Counted from the first letter of the stretch, positions 1-9,781 are shown. The stretch is DNA of 62,624 nucleotides from an uncultured Ignavibacteria bacterium (GCA_937974175.1 CALJIG010000105.1:1-62624); one strand, 5' to 3'. Notes: generated from the sequence alone by a model not told the origin. Program-made: numbers and translations.

Positions 1-3000
1 GCTTTACATTTAAATGTACTTGCACATGAAAGTGAAATTTATCAAGGGGATTTCAGTTTTAGAAATTCATCAACTTCAAATAATATTACAGTAAAAATGG
101 AATGTGTATCCATTCCATTTGAAGGAACAAATTTAGATCAACCAGGAACCATTAACAGAGTAGGTATTTTACAGAATGGTTATAAATATAGAAAATTTGA
201 ACCTAATAATAGTTTCACACAAAAAAATATTTTCAATTATGTTTTAAGTGTTACTCCTGGCCAGCAAACTGATTTAGGAATTTGCGGTGGAAATCAATAT
301 GAAAAACCATTTGGTTGGGGAAAATATAAAATAACAATTAACGATGGTACTCACGATTATGTATATTATTTTAATAACCTGGATAGTAAATACGGGTACA
401 ATTATCCTGGTGGTATATATGGAAGAGATTTTGTATCCGATTATATATATGAGAACGGACAATATGTCATAAAATTTTCAGGTTCAGGAAGCACGATTGG
501 GTTAGTTTATGCACAGCCAAGTACCCCTCCTGAATTCAAAGTTTGGGAGATTATTTTCAATCAATCTAACCCGGTAGAAACATTTTTTTATGCCCGCACT
601 ACACCATTCGGAATATCTCCTGAGTTGTTTTTTAATACTGATTTAGGTGAATTGGTTTTAGGCACAAAAGTTGTAATAGATGAAATTTATAATTATACGG
701 GTAGCTTAGATAATAAAGGATATAACACTGTTACGAATTATTTTGGGGCAAATTACTATTCAAACCCAAACATAGGTGCAGCAAATATCCCAGGAAAAAC
801 AATCACTACTCCAGGTTCATTTAATAGTGCAACTGTTCAGTCAGGAATTAAATTTATTATTGAATCAGGAAATTGGTTGACATTCGATGAGAATATAGAT
901 TTTTGGGTTAATGCCCTTGGTGAAGATATTCATGATGAAGTAATAATGAAATCTGGTTCAACATTTCAAATGCACGCAGGAACAAAACTGAATATGTATA
1001 ATGGAGGCAAATTCATTTATGAAGGGGGCACAATTAATTTTTATGGAGGATGTAATATAAATGTTTATGACAAATCAGAATTCAAATGCACTTCATCTCT
1101 TAATCCTAATTCTAGTGGTGTTGGTCCATATATAAGAATTATGAATGGTGGAAAATTGACTTTGGGTGATAATGTTGTATTGATAATAAAATCCGGTATG
1201 GCATTGAAATTGGATGCAGGCGCAAAAGTACAGCTTGGCACAAATTCAAAAATTGTTATTGAAGACGGAGGTTTTATTCAAGCTGATAATATAGTATTTA
1301 ACAGTGAAAATAGTAATGTATGGCAAGGGATTGAACTTACAAATGCTGATTACAGAAGCTATATAAAAAACTGTACGTTCAATAAGGCAGTGTTGCCTAT
1401 TAAAATTGCCAATACAAATAGTTCAAATGTAAATTTGGCAAGGACAATAAGTGGAAACATTTTTAATCCTTCAACTAATTCTACAAATTGTATTTATGCT
1501 GAAAAATGTTATAATTTATTTATTGATAATAATATTTTTAATGCTTCAGCTTCAACCCAGATTCCATTATATATTAAGAATAGTCCGTTAACAACAGATG
1601 ACACTCAGGGATTAGGTGCAGGCGAACCCGAAGTTTCAGATATTTCGGAATCCAATAATTTAAACATTACAAACAATACCTTTAATGGCGGCAAAGCAGG
1701 AATGGTAACAGCTAATTACGATGCAACATATTCGTATTATATTTTTAATAATACGTTTAATAATGTGGATTATGGCATTGTTACTAGAAATAATTTAGGT
1801 GATATAAAGAACAATAAATTTTTAAATAATTCCAACACCAATTCATTAATTATTGCTCAATCAAACTTGAACTTGGCAAACAATGATTTGAAGAGTAATG
1901 GGGTTACAATGGTGGCTACCGTGAACAGCAATGTAAACGGGTCACCATCCTTAGCAGATGCAAATACATTACTGTGGACTTCCGGAAACAATAAGTTCTA
2001 TTCTTCAGGAAATGACAATGTTCTATTATCTGGCTCAGATTTCTTTACAGATTATTCTGCAAATTGTTTTGACAAAGCTTCAAGTTATTATCACATTTCT
2101 GGGCAGACAAATAATAGTAACTTAATTTATAATTGTCGTGGAAATTCTTGGCAAAATCCAAGTACTCCAAGTATTTCACTAATAAATAATAATAGTCAGC
2201 CTGTTACATCTATTAATTATCTTCCAACGACCGCATGCCCTCGAGAAGTAAGCATAACAGGATATGAAACGTATGATATGGGGTTTGGCGTATTTGATAC
2301 AGTTATTTCTTCGACAAATCTAGCTGGAAGTGGTTTGAATCCGGATGAAGAAAAATATGTAGAAGCATATACATTTGTAAATAATAATATGTTTATGGAT
2401 GCTATTAATTCTTATAACCAATTGATAACCGATTACCCTGAAAGCCAATATTTAAATTCAGCGTTATATGAAATCTATGGTGCATACCAGAATTTAGACA
2501 CATCTAAAGGTGATCCGATTTATAAAGATCAACTTTATTCTACTTTGAAAAATTTCTTAGATTCTAGAATTAGCTCAGGTTTATATAGTGAGGAATTTAA
2601 TGATGCTGCTTATTACTTAAGCGTTTGTTGTGATGCAGCAATATATAAATATCAAAATGCAATGGATGGTTTCACATTTGTAGCTCTTTACAATCCGGAT
2701 CCTGAAGTACGTTTGGCTGCAAGTTGGGATGCAACAGAAGTGGAAGCATTAATGAATAATCATGGTGGTGGACAAAATGAAACTGAAGAATTAAGTTTTG
2801 CTAAAAAATTAAAAAGAATCGATAAAATTTCAAATATTGATCCAATTCAAAGAAAAATAAAAGATAGTTATAAGAATAGAATGCAGGATCAATTTGCTGA
2901 TTTAGAAAAAATTTCAAAAACAGATAGTAGATATAATGAGAAAGTAAAATCGCTATCATTCAATCAGTTAGACGATAAAATATTTTCTTCAAAACAAAAG

Positions 3001-3405
3001 GAAAAGATTTCAAGAAGTAAAAAGATTTTGATGACATCTAAATCTTTTACTAAAGAGCAAAGAAACGAAGAGCAACTTAAAGACTTGATTCCAAGTTACG
3101 GAAAAGATTTTGTGAATAAAAATGGAAACAACGAATTGGTTTCAAGTTACGCTTTATCACAAAATTATCCTAATCCATTCAATCCTACAACTAATATAAA
3201 ATACTCTCTGCCTAAAGCAGGATTTGTAACCATAAAAGTATTTGACGTGGTAGGTAGAATAGTTAAAGAATTAGTGAGTGAATTTAAAGAAACTGGAAAC
3301 TACTCAGTAGTTTTTGACGGGTCAGGAATTGCTAGCGGTATATATTTCTATAAACTTGAAACAACTAATTTTATTGATACCAAAAGAATGGTTTTAATTA
3401 AGTAG
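1..3405 (+). CDS. T9SS-sorted beta-helix protein, 5' end outside window
   Basis: Frame 1 is open from base 1, so the ATG at 97 is probably internal and the gene is truncated by the window edge (1134 codons visible). Bases about 820-2150 encode Asn/Gly-rich repeats typical of a right-handed parallel beta-helix (runs such as NNTFNGG, NNIFN). Bases 2335-2560 encode a TPR-like helical stretch (Tyr/Pro pattern near DAINSYNQLITDYPES), followed by a Lys-rich linker. The last ~80 residues form a T9SS sorting domain: YPNPFNPTTNIKYSLP, then an FDVVGR strand, then SGIYFYKLE and a basic end. By family knowledge such proteins are exported by Sec, moved across the outer membrane by T9SS and anchored or released. 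The substrate is unknown. A good terminator follows. Confidence 0.85.
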   Translation, partial: ALHLNVLAHESEIYQGDFSFRNSSTSNNITVKMECVSIPFEGTNLDQPGTINRVGILQNGYKYRKFEPNNSFTQKNIFNYVLSVTPGQQTDLGICGGNQYEKPFGWGKYKITINDGTHDYVYYFNNLDSKYGYNYPGGIYGRDFVSDYIYENGQYVIKFSGSGSTIGLVYAQPSTPPEFKVWEIIFNQSNPVETFFYARTTPFGISPELFFNTDLGELVLGTKVVIDEIYNYTGSLDNKGYNTVTNYFGANYYSNPNIGAANIPGKTITTPGSFNSATVQSGIKFIIESGNWLTFDENIDFWVNALGEDIHDEVIMKSGSTFQMHAGTKLNMYNGGKFIYEGGTINFYGGCNINVYDKSEFKCTSSLNPNSSGVGPYIRIMNGGKLTLGDNVVLIIKSGMALKLDAGAKVQLGTNSKIVIEDGGFIQADNIVFNSENSNVWQGIELTNADYRSYIKNCTFNKAVLPIKIANTNSSNVNLARTISGNIFNPSTNSTNCIYAEKCYNLFIDNNIFNASASTQIPLYIKNSPLTTDDTQGLGAGEPEVSDISESNNLNITNNTFNGGKAGMVTANYDATYSYYIFNNTFNNVDYGIVTRNNLGDIKNNKFLNNSNTNSLIIAQSNLNLANNDLKSNGVTMVATVNSNVNGSPSLADANTLLWTSGNNKFYSSGNDNVLLSGSDFFTDYSANCFDKASSYYHISGQTNNSNLIYNCRGNSWQNPSTPSISLINNNSQPVTSINYLPTTACPREVSITGYETYDMGFGVFDTVISSTNLAGSGLNPDEEKYVEAYTFVNNNMFMDAINSYNQLITDYPESQYLNSALYEIYGAYQNLDTSKGDPIYKDQLYSTLKNFLDSRISSGLYSEEFNDAAYYLSVCCDAAIYKYQNAMDGFTFVALYNPDPEVRLAASWDATEVEALMNNHGGGQNETEELSFAKKLKRIDKISNIDPIQRKIKDSYKNRMQDQFADLEKISKTDSRYNEKVKSLSFNQLDDKIFSSKQKEKISRSKKILMTSKSFTKEQRNEEQLKDLIPSYGKDFVNKNGNNELVSSYALSQNYPNPFNPTTNIKYSLPKAGFVTIKVFDVVGRIVKELVSEFKETGNYSVVFDGSGIASGIYFYKLETTNFIDTKRMVLIK

Positions 3406-3423
3406 CATTTACTAAGGTATAAC

Positions 3424-3462
3424 AATGGGTTGGGGAAATTCTCTTCAACCCATTTTCTATTT
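3424..3462 (+). terminator. Rho-independent terminator
   Basis: Perfect 9-bp stem AATGGGTTG (3424-3432) / CAACCCATT (3446-3454) with a 13-base loop, then a T-rich tract. It lies 18 bases past the first gene. Confidence 0.75.
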
Positions 3463-3501
3463 CACCTTTAGAGTTTCATAAATATAATCTAAATTTATAA
3501 T

Positions 3502-5100
3502 GTGAAAATCCTTTTTTTAATAATGCTTTCTTCTTCCACATTACTGTCGCAGGTTCACGAAGAATGGGTCAAAATGTATAATGGAACAAATAATTACAAT
3601 GATTATTCCGAGTCTATGGTTATAGATCGTTTAGGAAATATTTTTGTAACAGGATTCAGTTCTGAAATAGGTACGGGAAACGATTACTGCACAATAAAAT
3701 ATTCGTCTTCCGGAATTCAAAAGTGGAAAGCACTATATAATGGTTCTAAAAATGGAAGTGATTATGCAAATTCCATTGCTTTGGATGATTCAGGAAATGT
3801 TTATGTGACCGGTCATTCCTACCTGGGTTTGAACAGGTATTGCGATTATTGCACTGTGAAATATGATTCACTTGGAAACCAGAAATGGGTAGCCCGATAT
3901 AATGGGAAAGAAAATCTGAATGATTTTACTATAGCTATAATAGTTGATAAAATGGGATTTGTATATGTTACAGGTTATAGTAAAACGGTTAATTCTGAAG
4001 ATGATATGGTTACAATTAAATATAATTCTTCAGGAGGGCAGGAATGGATAAATCGTTATAACGGACCTGATAATAGTGAGGATGGGGGAATAGCTTTGTC
4101 AGCAGATAACTTAGGTAACGTTTATGTTGCAGGAGAATGCTACTCTTTCTCCAGTGATTACGATTTTGTTACCATAAAATATAATTTTTACGGTAGTGAA
4201 CAATGGGTTCAAAGATACGATGGTCCGGCTAATTTTGATGAAGCAATGAAGAGTATTGCTCTTGATAAATCTGAAAATGTAATTATTTCAGGTGAGAGCT
4301 TTGGAATAGGCAGTAAGTCGGATTTTGCAACTATAAAGTATAATTCTGAGGGAGTGTTGCAATGGGTATCACGTTTTAATAGCCATGCAAATCTTCATGA
4401 TATTCCATCTGATATGAAAATCGATACTTCCGGAAATATTTATGTTACCGGTGAAAGTAGAGCTGCAGATGAGATGTATAAAGTCATTACTTTAAAATAT
4501 GATAAAAATGGAGTTGAGCAATGGTATGCAATAGAAGATAATGGAAATTATGGGATAGGTTGCTCGCTAGCTCTAGACCATTCAGGGAATGTTTACACAG
4601 CCGGTTATGAATTTATTGACCATTATGCAGAAATGGTAACTTTAAAATATAATTCAAATGGCAATCGAATTTGGAGAATAAATTATAATGGAAATAAACT
4701 TTCAAATAACTATAACTCGGGAATTGTGGCAGATAATGCAGGGGATATTTATGTTGCAGGAACTAGCAATAGTGATTTTGTAACAATCAAGTATTCACAA
4801 AGTGTAGGAATAATTAACAGTAATATACAAATCTCTGATAAATATAATTTGTCTCAAAATTTTCCTAATCCGTTTAATCCTGTAACTAACATTCGATATA
4901 CTTTACCTGAATCGGAATTTGTTACGATTAGTATTTATGATACTAAAGGTAATAGGGTAAAGAAATTAGTCAACGAATTTAAGCAAGCCGGAAACTACAG
5001 TGAAATTTTTGATGCTTCAAGTTTATCGAGTGGGATTTACTTCTATCAAATAAAATCAGGTGAATTTAATGATACGAAGAGAATGGTGTTGGTGAAGTAG
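3502..5100 (+). CDS. T9SS-sorted SBBP beta-propeller protein
   Basis: 532 aa with a GTG start and an N-terminal signal peptide (hydrophobic to residue ~16, LSQ cut site). About eight repeats of the SBBP type follow, each with a D-x-x-GN-V/I-YVTG strand and then V/TIKY-(N/D)S-x-G-x-xxW. This is the beta-propeller repeat common in secreted proteins of this group. The C-terminal ~75 residues are a T9SS sorting domain (FPNPFNPVTNIRYTLP ... SGIYFYQI ... KRMVLVK). Surface or secreted location is inferred from family. The ligand is unknown. It has its own terminator and is separated from the first gene by another, so it is probably monocistronic. Confidence 0.88.
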   Translation: MKILFLIMLSSSTLLSQVHEEWVKMYNGTNNYNDYSESMVIDRLGNIFVTGFSSEIGTGNDYCTIKYSSSGIQKWKALYNGSKNGSDYANSIALDDSGNVYVTGHSYLGLNRYCDYCTVKYDSLGNQKWVARYNGKENLNDFTIAIIVDKMGFVYVTGYSKTVNSEDDMVTIKYNSSGGQEWINRYNGPDNSEDGGIALSADNLGNVYVAGECYSFSSDYDFVTIKYNFYGSEQWVQRYDGPANFDEAMKSIALDKSENVIISGESFGIGSKSDFATIKYNSEGVLQWVSRFNSHANLHDIPSDMKIDTSGNIYVTGESRAADEMYKVITLKYDKNGVEQWYAIEDNGNYGIGCSLALDHSGNVYTAGYEFIDHYAEMVTLKYNSNGNRIWRINYNGNKLSNNYNSGIVADNAGDIYVAGTSNSDFVTIKYSQSVGIINSNIQISDKYNLSQNFPNPFNPVTNIRYTLPESEFVTISIYDTKGNRVKKLVNEFKQAGNYSEIFDASSLSSGIYFYQIKSGEFNDTKRMVLVK

Positions 5101-5127
5101 AAGAAATAGAACGTAAGTAAATTTATG

Positions 5128-5160
5128 GAGCTGAGGAGTAATTTCTTCAGCTCTTTTTGT
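5128..5160 (+). terminator. Rho-independent terminator
   Basis: Stem GAGCTGAGG (5128-5136) / CTTCAGCTC (5145-5153), one G-T pair, 8-base loop, followed by TTTTTGTTT. It ends the SBBP gene. Confidence 0.75.
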
Positions 5161-5202
5161 TTGAAATCAAAATATTTACTATCAATTCACTATCACCAAA
5201 AC

Positions 5203-5241
5203 AAAAAAGCCTGAAAAAACTTAATTTTCAGGCTTCTTTTT
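5203..5241. terminator. Bidirectional terminator beside the tRNA relic
   Basis: Perfect 11-bp stem AAGCCTGAAAA (5207-5217) / TTTTCAGGCTT (5225-5235). Plus strand continues TTCTTTTT. Minus strand continues TTTTTTG, which would have terminated the former tRNA-Asp transcript reading leftwards from 5307. Confidence 0.75.
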
Positions 5242-5268
5242 AAACTTTTCGATATTTCTAACGCCACA

Positions 5269-5307
5269 GTGACAGTCAGGCGTTCTAACCAACTGAACTA
5301 CGACTCC
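5269..5307 (-). pseudogene. tRNA-Asp relic (5' half, anticodon GTC)
   Basis: Read on the minus strand, 39 bases fit the 5' half of a tRNA. The 7-base acceptor strand is GGAGTCG, then TA. The D stem GTTC/GAAC encloses loop AGTTGGTTA. G26 is followed by anticodon 5' stem CCTGA and loop CTGTCAC with anticodon GTC (Asp). The 3' anticodon strand should be TCAGG but reads TGTGG. No T-arm (TTCGA), no 3' acceptor strand and no CCA follow before the terminator at 5241. The rest of the 367-base gap between 5101 and 5467 holds only the two terminators. Confidence 0.7.
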
Positions 5308-5467
5308 ATTGGTATAATCTGTAATTTAGTCAGTTTTTACGACTTTTGCAATGGAGAAAATACACGGATTTAGCAATATTTTGCAGTTTTCACTTTTTTA
5401 TACAGATATTTTTATCCATTTAATTTTACTTGGCTTAACAATAAGTTTCATTTATTATAATATAGCT

Positions 5468-6826
5468 ATGAGAAAGCTAAAAAACATACTTCTACTTCTT
5501 TCCATTTTACTTATCACAGTTGCGTTTAATTTTCAGCATAATCCTCCGTCTAATTGGTATCAGCAGTTTGTACCAAATCTAAATAATCAGGCATTATCCG
5601 ATATTATTTTTTTAGATTCTTTGACAGGTTTTGCGATTACTGGGAATCAAACTCCAAATGATACTAATTATATTTTAAGAACTACAAATGGGGGAGATAA
5701 CTGGAATATAATTCATAGAGCTTATAGAGACTTTTTCAGGATAAAATTTATTAATTCAAATACAGGATTTGTATGCGGAGGATTTAATGTATCTGCAGGT
5801 ACGTTGTTAAAGACGACAAACCAAGGAGATAATTGGGTAAATTTAAATACTCCTGGTTCCACCTGGTATGATGATATGAGTGTTTTGAGTGAAGATACTA
5901 TTTGGTTAGTGCAGAAAAGCAGCTTAGATGGCGGAGTATTTCGCACCACTAACGGCGGATTGAACTGGACACAGCAGTTCAACGCAGGCAGTCAGAACCC
6001 TGATAAAATTTATATGTTCAATGCAAGAATAGGATTTATTTCAGAATACTCATTTCCTCCTACTAACGACGATTTCAGAAAAACAACAAATGGCGGATTG
6101 AACTGGTTTAACGTAAGCAATGACGGTTTTCAACACATGTATTTTATCGACAGCTTAACAGGATGGAAAAGTACAGGCGATGCAGATTCGTCAATGAAAA
6201 AAACCACTGACGGTGGTCTTACCTGGACTAAGCAACCACTTCTTCCAAGTTCAGGAACTGTAATCTCAGTAATTTCCAGATTCACTGTTTTAAATAAAGA
6301 TACTCTTTTTGGCGCAGGGGGTGTTATATCTTACGGTACAAACGGATATAGAGGTGTAATATACAGAACAACTAACGGAGGAAGTAACTGGACATATCAG
6401 ATTCCCGATACAAGCATACACATTACAAATTACACTTTTATTCAATTCATAAATAAGCGTCAGGGCTGGGCATATCAGGTATCACAGGGAGGCATTCATA
6501 CAACTAACGGAGGGGATACAACATGGCTTACAAATGTAAAACAAATAAGTTCAGAGATACCAAAGGACTTTAAGCTTTATCAGAATTACCCCAACCCGTT
6601 TAATCCTTCTACAATTATCAACTATCAGTTAACAATTAACAGTTTTGTAATGTTAAAAGTATTTGACATATCTGGGAAAGAAGTATCAGCTCTTGTTAAC
6701 AAAAAGCAAAGCGCAGGAAGTTACTCAGTGGAATTTAACGGAGCAGGCTTATCTTCAGGGATTTATTTCTACTCTCTTCAAACAGAAGATTTTAAAGAGA
6801 CAAAGAAAATGATATTTCTCAAATAG
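5468..6826 (+). CDS. T9SS-sorted YCF48/BNR-type propeller protein
   Basis: The frame opens at 5351, but the ATG at 5468 (MRKLKNILLLLSILLITVAF) begins a clean signal peptide, so I take 5468 (452 aa). The body repeats TTNGGxNW(T/N) about every 45-50 residues, the hallmark of photosystem II stability factor YCF48-like / BNR propellers that are abundant in this phylum. The last ~80 residues are a T9SS sorting domain (YPNPFNPSTIINYQLT ... SGIYFYSL ... KKMIFLK). Cell-surface or extracellular location is inferred. The binding partner is unknown. A 16-bp tandem repeat starts at its stop codon. Confidence 0.85.
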   Translation: MRKLKNILLLLSILLITVAFNFQHNPPSNWYQQFVPNLNNQALSDIIFLDSLTGFAITGNQTPNDTNYILRTTNGGDNWNIIHRAYRDFFRIKFINSNTGFVCGGFNVSAGTLLKTTNQGDNWVNLNTPGSTWYDDMSVLSEDTIWLVQKSSLDGGVFRTTNGGLNWTQQFNAGSQNPDKIYMFNARIGFISEYSFPPTNDDFRKTTNGGLNWFNVSNDGFQHMYFIDSLTGWKSTGDADSSMKKTTDGGLTWTKQPLLPSSGTVISVISRFTVLNKDTLFGAGGVISYGTNGYRGVIYRTTNGGSNWTYQIPDTSIHITNYTFIQFINKRQGWAYQVSQGGIHTTNGGDTTWLTNVKQISSEIPKDFKLYQNYPNPFNPSTIINYQLTINSFVMLKVFDISGKEVSALVNKKQSAGSYSVEFNGAGLSSGIYFYSLQTEDFKETKKMIFLK

Positions 6827-6884
6827 TGAAATGGTGAGATAGTGAAATGGTGAGATAGTGAAATGGTGAGATAGTGAAATAGCG
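6824..6884. repeat. 16-bp tandem repeat
   Basis: Three exact copies of TAGTGAAATGGTGAGA (6824-6839, 6840-6855, 6856-6871) and a partial fourth. The first unit contains the TAG stop of the upstream gene. Related GTGAGATAGTGAAAT text occurs inverted near 18318-18355. Confidence 0.9.
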
Positions 6885-6901
6885 TTAAATTATTTATTGA
6901 A

Positions 6902-9202
6902 ATGAAAAAGTTTATTTTAATTTTGCCTGCTGTTATTATTGCAGCGGCAGTATTTATTTTATCGGGAAGAAGTGAAATAATTTCATCTACGCTTCCGCGC
7001 ACAGGGCAGGACTTGCCTGTGCCTCCGAAATCAAAATCAGCAGCCGGAGATGAATTTATTATCGGCGCTCTTGAAAACGGAGCAGAAGGAAACTATGCCG
7101 TACTTGACTCGGCACGGTTCAACTTATGGCACAGATATCCCAGCGGAGATAACGGCTGGATAACGGTAAATAACGGCTGGAAAAAATTTGACTATCTGGA
7201 AGCAGATTACAGTTCTTACGGAAGAGGTGTGAAGAACATTCTTGAAGATAACAAGAGCCAGGGAATGAAAACTCTGATGAACAGGCCGAAAATTTTGTAT
7301 ATGTGCTTCGGTCAGAGAAGCGATTATCAATGTGAAGATATTAACAGTTTGCAGGATAAGGATTACTGGTTCTACACATATAAAACAAGTGAAACGGGAA
7401 AAGATATAGAAGACAACAGCACGTATGGCAGCGGTGAGTATGTGAAATACTGCGAAGCATCGCAAATGAATGCAGGATATGTAGTGAAAGACCTCCGCGC
7501 TAACAGAGAGCAGATAAATAACATAGAAACATGGGGACCATATGCAGTGGACTCAATATATAAATGGTATGTAAGACCTCGCATAAGAATAGATTTTGAT
7601 TTTGCAAATAACTCTCTGAATAAAGATAAAGAAGTCTGCAGTATTGAAATAAAAAGGTTCGACGGCTCACTGATGAAGACTGTAATTTTAAGGGTCAGAA
7701 ATTTTCTTGACGATGCAGGTAAGTATGACGGGAAGTATCATGAAACATTTAAAAAATATGACGGAGATAATGATTTATCTTTTGACCCATCCCTGAATAT
7801 ATCAGAAAATTTAAATCCTCTGAAGAAACCCCTCTGGGATGAAAGCTGTAAAGTAGATTTCAGCGTTAAATGGTCAGGCAGTTGTGATATGTGGATAGAC
7901 TATGTAAGAGTGGAAAACCAAACGGCAAAAGATTTATTCGGCGGCGTATATGAGCAGCCACAACAGGCATGGTTTGAATGGGAAGTAAAAGAAATTTCAG
8001 AGTCGTTGGGAGATGCTGCATGGAAATTTTATATAGAGGAATTTGAATTTAATCAGCTTCCCTGTATGAAGTATGTGAATGAAAAAATAAGTACGTTTTC
8101 AGCGGGAAAAAATTCGCTTATGTGTGATATGAATTACTCAACCTATAAAATTCATATTCCCGGTTTTTCAAAGGTTGTACTTGATGCCGGATATTTTAAA
8201 AGAACGCTGATAGATAATATCGGTTCAAAAGAAATTTTCATGGGAGCGTTTCCGTTTCTTTCGGAAGGATATGAATACAGCGGAGGCGGAAAGCATATTT
8301 ATATTCCCAACTCGCTTCCTAAGCATGGGTACAATGAGAGCGCAGGAATATTCGGAATTGATGCCTCCCCCGATGAATATGATAAATGGCTTAACGAATA
8401 TCTTGATGAAGACAGGAATGAGTGGTTTGATTTAGTACCTTATTTCAAGCTGGCAAATAGTATATCGCGAGGATCAGATATATCGTTTATAAATCTTGTA
8501 CAGACACACGTAGTAAACTGGCCCGGGCATCATCTGCGAGAGCCTACCAATGAAGAGATAAACTTGATGGTGAATTTAGGAATCAGTTACGGCGCAAAAG
8601 GAACAATATATTTTTATATGAACGGCTCGGGTAAATTTGGTGGTAAAAATTATGATAGAGGGTTGGGAGAGTTAAATGATTTAGGAAATTATGACCACCC
8701 TAGATATATAAATGTTTATGGGCAAGCTAAGTGGGAAAACTTGAAATCTTTGAACAGAGTACAGGAGAAATGGGGACCATACATTATGAGTTTTGATAAT
8801 ATTAACAGACACTCGTATATATACAGAACGGAAAATAATTTAATGCGAAGAGATTCTTATGTAGAAGATTTGGTAAGTTCAGTTAATGGTATAGATGAAA
8901 CTGTATCTAAGAGATATCTGCAGTTATCTGTATTTAAAGATATTGCAGGTAAAAATTATTTTATGGTTGTAAACAGAAGATGCTCGCCTGTAAAGGAAGG
9001 CAGAGAAGACGGCAGCAGAAATGTAAAAATTTTGTTTGATATAAATGATGCAGCTTTTTCAAATGCTAACAGATGGAGGATAATAGATTTATTTACTAAC
9101 AGTACTGTTCTTGAATTTGATAAAAAAAGTACCGGAAATATTGATTTAGGGTTATTCCAACCCGGTGAAGGGAAATTATATAAACTAGAGCCTGTGAATT
9201 AA
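6902..9202 (+). CDS. Large exported protein, glycoside-hydrolase-like layout
   Basis: 766 aa with a hydrophobic N-terminal signal (MKKFILILPAVIIAAAVFIL). I do not recognise the family. It is rich in aromatic residues and Asp/Asn. The middle, near residues 530-600, has a TIM-barrel flavour (PYFKLANSISRGSDISFINL, then GISYGAKGTIYFYMNG). The last ~130 residues look like a beta-sandwich (LQLSVFKDIAGKNYFMVVNRR ... LFQPGEGKLYKLEP), the usual end of a glycoside hydrolase. No T9SS tail is present. Carbohydrate activity is only a guess. It is probably monocistronic and is flanked convergently by the GNAT gene, whose stop is directly adjacent. Confidence 0.7.
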   Translation: MKKFILILPAVIIAAAVFILSGRSEIISSTLPRTGQDLPVPPKSKSAAGDEFIIGALENGAEGNYAVLDSARFNLWHRYPSGDNGWITVNNGWKKFDYLEADYSSYGRGVKNILEDNKSQGMKTLMNRPKILYMCFGQRSDYQCEDINSLQDKDYWFYTYKTSETGKDIEDNSTYGSGEYVKYCEASQMNAGYVVKDLRANREQINNIETWGPYAVDSIYKWYVRPRIRIDFDFANNSLNKDKEVCSIEIKRFDGSLMKTVILRVRNFLDDAGKYDGKYHETFKKYDGDNDLSFDPSLNISENLNPLKKPLWDESCKVDFSVKWSGSCDMWIDYVRVENQTAKDLFGGVYEQPQQAWFEWEVKEISESLGDAAWKFYIEEFEFNQLPCMKYVNEKISTFSAGKNSLMCDMNYSTYKIHIPGFSKVVLDAGYFKRTLIDNIGSKEIFMGAFPFLSEGYEYSGGGKHIYIPNSLPKHGYNESAGIFGIDASPDEYDKWLNEYLDEDRNEWFDLVPYFKLANSISRGSDISFINLVQTHVVNWPGHHLREPTNEEINLMVNLGISYGAKGTIYFYMNGSGKFGGKNYDRGLGELNDLGNYDHPRYINVYGQAKWENLKSLNRVQEKWGPYIMSFDNINRHSYIYRTENNLMRRDSYVEDLVSSVNGIDETVSKRYLQLSVFKDIAGKNYFMVVNRRCSPVKEGREDGSRNVKILFDINDAAFSNANRWRIIDLFTNSTVLEFDKKSTGNIDLGLFQPGEGKLYKLEPVN

Positions 9203-9706
9203 CTAAAGGAATAAGTCATATCTTTGCTCGATAACTCGCTTGCCAAACTCGTTTGATTCTTTTTCTTCGCTGAGTTCAAATCCGTATTTCAGATAAATTG
9301 CGGAAGCGGTTTTAAGTTCGTCGGTAGTCCATAGATAACATTGTCTGTAATTTTTTTCTTTTACGAATTCCATAAATAAATCCATCAGTTTTTTTCCAAG
9401 CCCGATGCCTCTATATTCAGGTTCAATTATGTAATACCGCAACTGCGCGGTTTGATTTCCCCTGTTCATTAATAAAAGCGAACCGATGATTTTATTGTCG
9501 TGTTCGCAAATCCACATTCGTTCACATTCCGGATTATAATTTTTGAAAAATTCAGTTAATCCTTCTGCTACATACGCTTCGAAAGAAATGCCATAGCCGC
9601 ATTCATTGTGATGAAAAATTCCGTGCAGATAAGTAATGTAACCTATATCTCCGGCTTTAAGCTCAGTGCGGATTTTAATATCGTTAATTGAAATACCCAT
9701 ATACAA
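9203..9706 (-). CDS. GNAT family N-acetyltransferase
   Basis: 167 aa single GNAT domain. The acetyl-CoA pyrophosphate loop is visible as RGIGLGKKL (residues ~97-105), preceded by the beta4 strand LRYYIIEPEYRG. The motif-B region YLKYGFELSEEKE lies near residue 140. A cytoplasmic enzyme moving acetyl from acetyl-CoA to an amine; the substrate cannot be read from sequence. The start may be M1 or M3 (MYMGISINDIKI). The stop abuts the convergent upstream gene with no spacer. Confidence 0.85.
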   Translation of the reverse strand: MYMGISINDIKIRTELKAGDIGYITYLHGIFHHNECGYGISFEAYVAEGLTEFFKNYNPECERMWICEHDNKIIGSLLLMNRGNQTAQLRYYIIEPEYRGIGLGKKLMDLFMEFVKEKNYRQCYLWTTDELKTASAIYLKYGFELSEEKESNEFGKRVIEQRYDLFL

Positions 9707-9763
9707 TAATAATGCAAAATACTCATTATTGAAATTAAAAAAATATTTATGTAGCTTGATTTA

Positions 9764-9781
9764 TACATAAGGGCTTATGTA
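9764..9781. promoter_or_regulatory. Palindrome upstream of PQQ-propeller gene
   Basis: TACATAAG GG CTTATGTA: perfect 8-bp arms around a 2-base centre, ending 13 bases before the ATG at 9795. A related motif (TATAAGGGCTTATG) occurs at 29937-29950. It could be an operator or an mRNA hairpin near the ribosome site. Confidence 0.4.

Noticed and set aside
5351..5467. Upstream ATG for the third T9SS gene
   Set aside because: The signal peptide begins at 5468; the extra 39 residues would bury it.
6824..6884. CRISPR-like array
   Set aside because: Units are contiguous 16-mers without spacers and no cas genes are present.
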